Below, piece after piece: positions 1-5,727 of a stretch of 20,354 bases of DNA. The DNA lies in assembly GCA_023265785.1 (NCBI GenBank), contig JAHFSL010000006.1, positions 1 to 20,354 of the forward strand. Direction: 5' to 3'. Made by a program: the position numbers and the translations under genes. Below the pieces are notes generated by a model. The model searched no databases. It had not been told where the DNA came from and worked only from the letters and a program-made list of their open reading frames with translations. Origin of the DNA: Candidatus Coatesiibacteriota bacterium (GTDB taxonomy: Bacteria > Oederibacteriota > CAKKQC01). Every line of letters begins with the position of its first letter. The first letter of the stretch is position 1.

Positions 1-1
1 G

Positions 2-1534
2 GCTCACTACAAGATCATCTCCTCCGACTGCAACCTCATCGTCCTGCAGGGATACAACGTCTTCTCGGATATCGGGGACAAGTATGCCAACGAGTTCATC
101 GCGATCTCGCCCACGGCTCAGACGGGCAAGCTGGTCAGCACGCCCGGCCAGCCCGCCACCTTCTACCCGATCACCCACTTCCATCAAACGATCGTGGATA
201 TCGGCGTGGGCACGGTCGGGGCGGCCGCGACCAAGGCGACCTACGCCGTGTACCAGTATGTTCCGACCGACACCAGCAAGGCGATTCCACCCATTCCTCC
301 CACCCTGTCCGGGACGTCCGGGCGATGGGCCATCGTCGGGGTGCGCACGGCCGACGCCGGCCTGGCCGGGATTGACAACGCCCACTGGTTCGGGGACGGG
401 TACGATCCCCTCACGAATGACCCGCAGCCCGTTGCCTATGCCTACAAGGTGGAGCTGCTGTCGGGGGGGCCGATCTCGACATACTGCGGGGGCACGCCCT
501 ATCAGGGTTGGGCGGGCGGCATCATGATGCACTCCGTGGATGCCAGGACGAGCGGGCAGGAGTTCTGGCTGCACCTGTGTTCCGGCGGAACCTATGCCAC
601 CATGGTGTTCAATCCGGCCAAGGGCATGGCCGTCAATGCCACCTCCGGGACCGGCGCCTCGGCGACCTATACGACCGATGGCCCCGACGAATGCATCATG
701 TTCATGAAGACGACGGCCCCGAATAACTACAGTTTCAGGCTGTTGGCGGGTGGGACCCAGGGCGAGTGCATGGCCATGTACCAGAATTGGGCCTACGGGG
801 AGAAATTTTTCGTGGCGCCGTTCGTGAATTCCGGCGTCCACTATGACATTCTTGTTCCACCGGTCGCGTTCGCGGGCCAGTCGTTCTGGATCACGGTCGT
901 GGTCGTGATCGGCACGGGCACCACCAAGGTGGATTACTGCGGGACCTCCAGCTTCACCTCCACGGATCCGGTCGCGAAGATCCAGGGCACGGGCATGGAT
1001 CTGTTCAATTACACCTGGTCGAGCAGCGTCGGTCCGTGCGGGGGGACGGACAACGGCGTCCGGGTGTTCGTGAACGTCGTCTTCATGCGCCTCGGGCTCC
1101 AGACGCTGGTGGCGACGGACACCGTCGACGGCTCGATCAATGGCGTGGCGGCGGTCATGGTGACCGGGGCCGATGTCAAATTGACCAAGTCGCCCCTGCT
1201 CACCGTGGGCGCCTCCGGCGACACGGTGTCCTTCCGCCTCTGCTGGAGCAACTATAGCTCCGCGAGCGCCTTCACCTTCGTGATGACCGACGCAATTCCG
1301 GTCGGGACCACCTTCGTTCCGGAGGCGGGGACCGGCGCATTCAATTGTGGCAATACCGCGGGTGTGACTCCCGCGACGGCCTACTCCCAGGCCGCGTCCG
1401 TCACCCCGCCGGTGGTGTTCACCGACGGCAATCCGACCAATGCGCCTTCTCCGGTGCGGTGGTTGCGATGGACGATACCGCTTGCCGGCGTCAACACCAC
1501 CGGCTGCATCTGCTATCGCGTGACGGTCAATTGA
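2..1534 (+). CDS. Secreted Ig-like/DUF11 repeat protein, 5'-truncated
   Basis: The reading frame is open from base 2, so the N-terminus lies outside the window and 510 codons are visible. The stretch encoded at about 860-1165 reads like a bacterial Ig-like domain: an AGQSFWITV opening, an FTSTDPVAKI core and an ATDTVDGSINGVAAVMV closing strand. The last ~120 residues (about 1170-1534) fit a DUF11-type adhesin domain, with DVKLTKSP, then TVSFRLCWSN, DAIPVGTTFV and a final CYRVTVN. The region before about 850 is rich in Gly, Thr and Cys and I do not recognise it. No sorting signal or membrane anchor follows the DUF11 domain. Families of this type are exported surface or matrix proteins; that role is inferred. 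Certain: the frame and stop. Probable: the two C-terminal domains. Unknown: total length and partner. Confidence 0.8.
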   Translation, partial: AHYKIISSDCNLIVLQGYNVFSDIGDKYANEFIAISPTAQTGKLVSTPGQPATFYPITHFHQTIVDIGVGTVGAAATKATYAVYQYVPTDTSKAIPPIPPTLSGTSGRWAIVGVRTADAGLAGIDNAHWFGDGYDPLTNDPQPVAYAYKVELLSGGPISTYCGGTPYQGWAGGIMMHSVDARTSGQEFWLHLCSGGTYATMVFNPAKGMAVNATSGTGASATYTTDGPDECIMFMKTTAPNNYSFRLLAGGTQGECMAMYQNWAYGEKFFVAPFVNSGVHYDILVPPVAFAGQSFWITVVVVIGTGTTKVDYCGTSSFTSTDPVAKIQGTGMDLFNYTWSSSVGPCGGTDNGVRVFVNVVFMRLGLQTLVATDTVDGSINGVAAVMVTGADVKLTKSPLLTVGASGDTVSFRLCWSNYSSASAFTFVMTDAIPVGTTFVPEAGTGAFNCGNTAGVTPATAYSQAASVTPPVVFTDGNPTNAPSPVRWLRWTIPLAGVNTTGCICYRVTVN

Positions 1535-1603
1535 GGAGGGAAAGGAAGCGACAGCCCGTCCTCGGGCTATCGCGTGACAGTCAATTGAAGAGGGAACGGA
1601 AGC
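1512..1603 (+). repeat. Imperfect tandem duplication (38 bp, offset 54 bp)
   Basis: Bases 1512-1549 recur at 1566-1603 with three substitutions (35/38 identical). Each copy carries the last codons of the DUF11 gene (YRVTVN and stop) plus a purine-rich ribosome-binding-like stretch (gaggaggga or gaagaggga). The offset is 54 bp, a multiple of three, so the second copy keeps the same frame and its own stop. The second copy supplies the Shine-Dalgarno-like sequence for the gene starting at 1605. It may be a local duplication, or a scar from recombination between two adjacent DUF11 genes. Confidence 0.8.
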
Positions 1604-1604
1604 C

Positions 1605-2573
1605 GTGTCTGGCCGACCGCCGCCTCCGCCGCTGACCATGGGAAAGGGCCTGGCGGATCTCATGCGGGAAGGCGTGGTGCTGGGCGACGGGGGGTACCTC
1701 GTCGAGCTCGAACGGCGCGGATGGATCGGGGATGAGGGCATCGCCGGCCCCACCATCGCCCTGGACCGGCCGGATGCCCTGCAGGCGCTCCATGAGGAAT
1801 ATCTCGGCGCGGGGGCCCGCGTTCTGCAGGCCCTGACCTTCTGGACCACCCGCGACAAGCTGGCCGAACGCGGCTGGGGACCGGGGCGAGTGAAGGAGCT
1901 GAACCGGGCGGCAGTCCGGGTGGCGCGGGAGGCCGCCAGCGGGAAGGCGCTCGTGGCCGGGACAATCACGCACACCTTCCTCTACTGGGCTCGTGACACC
2001 TCCAAGGCGATGCAGGTCCGGGAACTCCTGCACGAGCAGGCTGAAATGCTGGCGGAGGCGGGCGCCGATTTCCTGGTTCTGGAGACTTTCTTCTGCATCG
2101 CCGAGATGCGCATGGCGCTCGAGGAGGCGCGGAAAACCGGCTTGTCGATCGTCGCCACGATGAGTTTCCGGCCCTTCTGGGACCGGACCGAGGATGAAAT
2201 CCCGGTCGGGGAGATCGCGAAGATCCTGGCGGGCGAGGGGGCGAACGCCGTAGGGATCAACTGTGAACAGGATCCCGACACCGTGCTTCCCATCCTGCGG
2301 GCGCTCGCGGCCGGCGCCCCGCGGGGCCTGCCGCTGGCGGCCCAACCCATCGCTTTCCGGGTGACGCCGGAGCACCCCTGGTACAGCGGCCTGCCGGAAT
2401 TCCACGGGGAGCCCGGACTGGAAACCGTGCAGGTGCCCCGTGAGGCCTTCACGCGGTTCGCCCGGGAGGCGGTGGCCTTGGGCGTCCGGTATCTCGGCGG
2501 CTGTTGCGGCTGCAACGCCGCGTACCTGCGCGCGCTTGCGTCAGGAGTTCCGGAAGGCCTCCGACTCCCATGA
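1605..2573 (+). CDS. Betaine-homocysteine S-methyltransferase-like protein
   Basis: A protein of 322 residues covering the whole homocysteine S-methyltransferase barrel. It opens with GDGGYLVELERRGW. The zinc thiolates are visible as C220 (in GINCE) and the pair C300-C301 (in GGCCGC). The segment LPEFHGEPGLE followed by AREAVALGVRYLGGCCG resembles the C-terminal half of betaine-homocysteine methyltransferases more than the MetH N-domain. The expected reaction is methyl transfer from a methylated amine or similar donor to homocysteine, giving methionine in the cytoplasm; the donor cannot be read from sequence. The GTG start at 1605 is preferred because a purine-rich ribosome-binding stretch lies about 10 nt upstream. 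An internal ATG at 1638 lacks one. The stop overlaps the next start (ATGA), suggesting translational coupling with tag. Confidence 0.85.
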   Translation: MSGRPPPPPLTMGKGLADLMREGVVLGDGGYLVELERRGWIGDEGIAGPTIALDRPDALQALHEEYLGAGARVLQALTFWTTRDKLAERGWGPGRVKELNRAAVRVAREAASGKALVAGTITHTFLYWARDTSKAMQVRELLHEQAEMLAEAGADFLVLETFFCIAEMRMALEEARKTGLSIVATMSFRPFWDRTEDEIPVGEIAKILAGEGANAVGINCEQDPDTVLPILRALAAGAPRGLPLAAQPIAFRVTPEHPWYSGLPEFHGEPGLETVQVPREAFTRFAREAVALGVRYLGGCCGCNAAYLRALASGVPEGLRLP

Positions 2574-3250
2574 CACGCGCTCCGGTCCGCTGTGCCTGGG
2601 CCGGAACCGATCCGCTGTATATCCGGTACCACGACCGGGAATGGGGCGTGGCGGTCCGCAATGACCGGCGGCTGTTCGAGTTCCTGGTGCTGGAGGGCGC
2701 GCAGGCCGGGTTGAGCTGGATCACGATCCTGCGCAAGCGGGAGGGCTACCGGCGCGCGTTCGGCGGGTTTGATCCCGTCCAGGTGGCCCGGTTTGATGCA
2801 CGAAAGGTTGCGACGCTTCTGCGCAACCCGGCCATCGTTCGAAATCGTCTTAAGATCCGGTCCGCCATCACCAATGCCCGTGCGTTCCTCAAAGTCCGCG
2901 AGGAGTTTGGTACCTTCAGCCGTTATCAGTGGTCCTTTACCGCAGGCAAACCCATCCGGAACCGGTGGCGGCGACTGGCCGACCTGCCGGCGCGCACCCC
3001 GCTCTCTGACGCCTTCAGTGCTGACTTGAAGCGCCGCGGCTTCTCCTTCGTGGGCTCGACCATCATCTACGCCCACATGCAGGCGACCGGCATGGTCAAC
3101 GATCACACCATCGACTGCTTCCGCTCCCGCGAGGTGGCCCGCCGCTCGCGCTTTCTCGACCTGACGGAGAGCTGGCGGAACAGCGCCATCGCCTCGTCCG
3201 CCTTGAACCGCTCACCCCAGAGTTCGCGTCCATGGACCCGGAAGAAGTAG
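2570..3250 (+). CDS. tag: DNA-3-methyladenine glycosylase I
   Basis: Base-excision repair enzyme that removes 3-methyladenine from alkylated DNA. The 226-residue product aligns by eye with E. coli Tag: RCAWAG near the N-terminus, YHDREWG, LEGAQAGLSWITILRKRE, FDPVQVARF, RGFSFVGSTIIYAHMQATG and VNDHTIDCF. The zinc ligands are present (C8, H21 and the His and Cys of VNDHTIDC), as is the conserved glutamate E42. The ATG at 2570 overlaps the upstream stop (TGA 2571-2573). Tag proteins normally end about a dozen residues after VNDH. This one continues for some 45, ending in a Ser/Arg/Lys-rich tail. That tail is antisense to the 3' end of the minus-strand nucleotidyltransferase gene, so the native stop may have been lost. 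Function confident; the true C-terminus is uncertain. Confidence 0.92.
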   Translation: MTRAPVRCAWAGTDPLYIRYHDREWGVAVRNDRRLFEFLVLEGAQAGLSWITILRKREGYRRAFGGFDPVQVARFDARKVATLLRNPAIVRNRLKIRSAITNARAFLKVREEFGTFSRYQWSFTAGKPIRNRWRRLADLPARTPLSDAFSADLKRRGFSFVGSTIIYAHMQATGMVNDHTIDCFRSREVARRSRFLDLTESWRNSAIASSALNRSPQSSRPWTRKK

Positions 3251-3762
3251 TCGACCCGTCGGATGAACGGGTTGAGCAGAGTCGACATCGGGCTCTTCCG
3301 AACCGACCACCCGGCGGAACGCGCCAGTCCCTTCCAGGAGAGTCCGGTGGCGCGGCCAACCAGGATGATGTCTTCGAAGTCCTTTTCCGCGCCACGCCGC
3401 AATTTGCTGACGGCGTAGACGGATGGCTCGAGGAGTCTCACCGTGATCCGGCCAAAGGACCGCCAGCGTTGTGCCGTCTCTCGATACGGTGGCATCACGA
3501 CCTCACCCCAGCGGTCAATGTCCTGGCTGAACTGCGCTTCGACCCCGGTGGCGGCGGTGGCGCGATTCACGGCCGATGCGAGCAGGTCACCGTCCTCCGG
3601 CCCGGACGGGCCACCCGGACGGGCTTCGAAGTCCACATCGTAGGTCGGGCGGACGCTTCCGGCCAGCACGGCTGCAGCTCCGCCAATGAGAATCACTTCA
3701 AGCGGTTCCTTCCAGGTGCGCGAGAGCGCGGTAAAGAATCGTTCAATCTCACGGCGGGTCAT
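3103..3762 (-). CDS. Nucleotidyltransferase-fold protein (putative toxin of XRE/NTase pair)
   Basis: A 219-residue protein with the minimal nucleotidyltransferase signature: the ILIGGAAAVLAG loop (G27-G28) followed by TYDVDFEA, with metal-ligand candidates D42 and D44. The later KLRRGAEKDFEDI helix is usual in the AbiEii/DUF6036-like groups. Such proteins transfer nucleotides to RNA or protein, and several act as toxins; the substrate here is unknown. The start ATG overlaps the stop of the upstream XRE gene (ATGA), so the two are co-transcribed and probably co-translated. The C-terminus is strongly basic (RSRKRERRATSRERK) and overlaps the 3' end of tag by 148 bp on the opposite strand. The last ~25 residues may therefore be acquired. 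NTase fold: confident. Toxin role: inference from gene order. Confidence 0.8.
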   Translation of the reverse strand: MTRREIERFFTALSRTWKEPLEVILIGGAAAVLAGSVRPTYDVDFEARPGGPSGPEDGDLLASAVNRATAATGVEAQFSQDIDRWGEVVMPPYRETAQRWRSFGRITVRLLEPSVYAVSKLRRGAEKDFEDIILVGRATGLSWKGLARSAGWSVRKSPMSTLLNPFIRRVDYFFRVHGRELWGERFKADEAMALFRQLSVRSRKRERRATSRERKQSMV

Positions 3763-4235
3763 CGGGGAAGCCCGCCGATGTGCTTTTCAATGCGACCCAG
3801 GACGAGTTTGACGGTCGGCAGGCCGAACTCCCGCTCGGCAGCCAGGAGGGAGCGGAATCCCCGCAATCTGGCCCGGCGGGCCCCGGGCGCTCCACAGGCC
3901 TCCAGCGTCGGACGAACCGAGCCGGCGCAGGCGTCGGCGAGCCGCCGGTGGGCCTGGGGGAGATCGCGCCGACCGGACACAATGGCCCGCGAGACGGCAT
4001 CCACTTCGTGACGGGTAAGTGGAGACCAGGGCGGGTCGGCATCCAACAGCGTCCCGGGGGTGATGTCGAGCGCGAGCGCCAGCCGGTAGACGGTCCGGAG
4101 TGAGCAATCGCGCCGGCCCAATTCGATGCTGGAAACCGCGGCCTGCGGAATGCCGGCCCGGGTGGCGAGCGCGGATTGGGAAAGCCCCCGGGACTTCCTC
4201 CATCCACCCACACGGCGTCCGATCAGGTTGGCCAT
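3759..4235 (-). CDS. XRE-family HTH regulator (putative antitoxin)
   Basis: A 158-residue protein with an N-terminal XRE/HTH_3 domain at about residues 6-60: WRKSRGLSQSALATRAG, then a recognition helix in IPQAAVSSIELGRR, then LRTVYRLALALDI. The C-terminal ~95 residues are Arg/Ala-rich and not recognised; they could contact the co-encoded nucleotidyltransferase, whose gene overlaps by 4 bp. The start ATG has no Shine-Dalgarno sequence. Instead a consensus TATAAT ends 6 nt before it, implying a leaderless message, and that -10 overlaps a perfect 20-bp palindrome. This is the expected arrangement for an autorepressor. By analogy with XRE antitoxins it probably neutralises or represses the downstream enzyme. 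HTH assignment confident, antitoxin role inferred. Confidence 0.85.
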   Translation of the reverse strand: MANLIGRRVGGWRKSRGLSQSALATRAGIPQAAVSSIELGRRDCSLRTVYRLALALDITPGTLLDADPPWSPLTRHEVDAVSRAIVSGRRDLPQAHRRLADACAGSVRPTLEACGAPGARRARLRGFRSLLAAEREFGLPTVKLVLGRIEKHIGGLPR

Positions 4236-4241
4236 ATCCGT

Positions 4242-4270
4242 ATTATATCGAATTCGATATAAAACGGAAA
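4242..4270 (-). promoter_or_regulatory. Promoter/operator of the XRE-NTase operon (20-bp palindrome)
   Basis: TTATATCGAATTCGATATAA (4243-4262) is a perfect 20-bp palindrome, AT-rich in a GC-rich region. On the minus strand TATAAT (complement of 4242-4247) overlaps one end. A weak -35 (TTTCCG, complement of 4265-4270) lies 17 bp upstream. The predicted transcript starts at or next to the ATG (4235). On the plus strand the other end of the palindrome gives TATAAA (4258-4263), exactly 6 nt before an ATG at 4270. Binding by the XRE protein should block both. Palindrome and hexamers are seen; regulation is inferred. Confidence 0.75.
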
Positions 4271-4311
4271 TGAGCGCTCAGGGAGGCGCATCGGGCGGCT
4301 CCGGGTGGGGC

Positions 4312-4320
4312 TGGTATCAT
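4312..4320 (+). promoter_or_regulatory. Extended -10 promoter for the beta-helix gene
   Basis: TGG-TATCAT fits an extended -10 element (TGn followed by the hexamer at 4315-4320). It ends exactly 6 nt before the GTG at 4327, so transcription would begin at or beside the start codon. No -35 match is evident. This supports GTG 4327, where homology to beta-helix proteins also begins. Confidence 0.55.
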
Positions 4321-4326
4321 GCGCGG

Positions 4327-5727
4327 GTGAGCGCATACTACGTGGATGCCCAAGGCGGGCGGGACCGGAACGCCGGTCGCACCGCCGACCGCGCCTGGAA
4401 GACCCTGCGCCGGGCACGGCGCCAGGCGCTGGCGCCGGGGGACACGCTTTATTTACATCGGGGCCGGACTTGGTCGGAGCCGCTCCGCCTGCACGGCAGT
4501 GGCCGGCGCGGCCTGCCGATCACGGTCAAGGATTACGGCGACGGCCCCCGGCCCCGGATCGCGGTGCGGGGCGTCACGGCCGTGGCCAACGACGGGCCGG
4601 TGTCCTGGTGGCGGATCGCCCGGCTGGATGTGTGCGGCGCCGTCCCCCGCGACCCGCACGAGCTGGGCGGCGGGCCGCAGGGCGGGATCGTGCTGTCCCA
4701 GTCCACCCGGTCCGACAGCCTGCTGATCGAGGACTGCGTCGTGCATGATGTGGCCGGCCCCGGGATTGCGCTCTGGGCCGGCCAATCACCGGACACGGTC
4801 TTTGCGGACTGGACGGTCGCGGACTGCGAGGTCTATCACGCCGGCACGGGCATCACCTGTGGCGGCCCGTGGCCGCCCGGCGAGGACCCCTGGCGGTTTC
4901 ACCAGAACTTCGCAGTGCGCGACTGCCGCGTCCATGCCATTGGCACGGACGGCATCGTGCTCTCACACTGTCGGGGCGGGGTGATCGAGGGGTGCACCGC
5001 CTGGCGCACGGGCGTCGGCCGGACCAAGCGGACACCGGTCGGCATCTGGTACTTCCAGGCCCTCCGGTGCGTCATCCAGTACTGCGAGTCCTTCGACAAC
5101 CACTGCGCGGGTGGCCATGCCGATGGCGGCGGGTTCGATGTGGACGGCGGGGCCGTGGACTGCACCATGCAGTACAACTACTCCCACGACAACGACGGCG
5201 CCGGGTACCTGATCTGCTCGTACGACCCCCTGAACGCCCCGACTTCCGGGTGCGTCACCCGCTACAACCTCTCGGTGAACGACGGGCGGGCCCACGACTA
5301 TCCCGCCATCCTCTACTGGCAGGCGGTGAACTGCCCGACCTACAACAACACCTGCATCACCCGGGTCTCGTCGCCGCTGAAATTCACCAGCGAGACCTGG
5401 GGCCACCTCATTGCCAACAATCTTTTCATCGTGGACGGGAAGGCGGACATTCCCCTCGTGAAGTCGAAATTCGCGTTGGACCGAAATGAGTTCCGGAATA
5501 ATCTCTACTGGCGGACCGGCGGCCGGGCGCGGTTCGAGGTCCAGGACCGCACCCGGCTGGACCTGCGCGGATTCACCGCGGCCGTGGGCGGAAAGGGTGA
5601 CCGCGTGGCTGACCCCCGGCTGACGGCGCTGGCCGGCCGCGAGATGGCCCCCCGGCCGGGCTCCCCGGTCAATCGGACCCGGCCGTGGCTGGGTCATCTG
5701 GGAGCCGGCCTTGGAATAGGGAAGTGA
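4327..5727 (+). CDS. Right-handed parallel beta-helix protein (pectate-lyase-like fold)
   Basis: The 466-residue product begins SAYYVDAQGGRDRNAG, the usual opening of DUF1565/pectate-lyase-like beta-helix proteins. WKTLRRARRQALAPGDTLYLHRG follows, then successive turns such as LIEDCVVHDVAGPGI, WTVADCEVYHAGTGI, FAVRDCRVHAIGTDGIVLSHCRGGVIEGC and CTMQYNYSHDNDGAGYLI. Families with this fold include polysaccharide lyases, glycosidases and epimerases, so a carbohydrate substrate is plausible but not shown. No catalytic set could be assigned. GTG 4327 is chosen because homology starts there and an extended -10 sits 6 nt upstream; an in-frame ATG at 4270 would add 19 Gly/Ser-rich residues. From neither start do I see a signal peptide, which is odd for this family. 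The stop overlaps the dsbD start by one base. Confidence 0.8.
   Translation: MSAYYVDAQGGRDRNAGRTADRAWKTLRRARRQALAPGDTLYLHRGRTWSEPLRLHGSGRRGLPITVKDYGDGPRPRIAVRGVTAVANDGPVSWWRIARLDVCGAVPRDPHELGGGPQGGIVLSQSTRSDSLLIEDCVVHDVAGPGIALWAGQSPDTVFADWTVADCEVYHAGTGITCGGPWPPGEDPWRFHQNFAVRDCRVHAIGTDGIVLSHCRGGVIEGCTAWRTGVGRTKRTPVGIWYFQALRCVIQYCESFDNHCAGGHADGGGFDVDGGAVDCTMQYNYSHDNDGAGYLICSYDPLNAPTSGCVTRYNLSVNDGRAHDYPAILYWQAVNCPTYNNTCITRVSSPLKFTSETWGHLIANNLFIVDGKADIPLVKSKFALDRNEFRNNLYWRTGGRARFEVQDRTRLDLRGFTAAVGGKGDRVADPRLTALAGREMAPRPGSPVNRTRPWLGHLGAGLGIGK

Noticed and set aside
1638..1640. Internal ATG as start of the methyltransferase
   Set aside because: No ribosome-binding site precedes it, while GTG 1605 has one at proper spacing. 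Homology begins after both, so it is not fully excluded.
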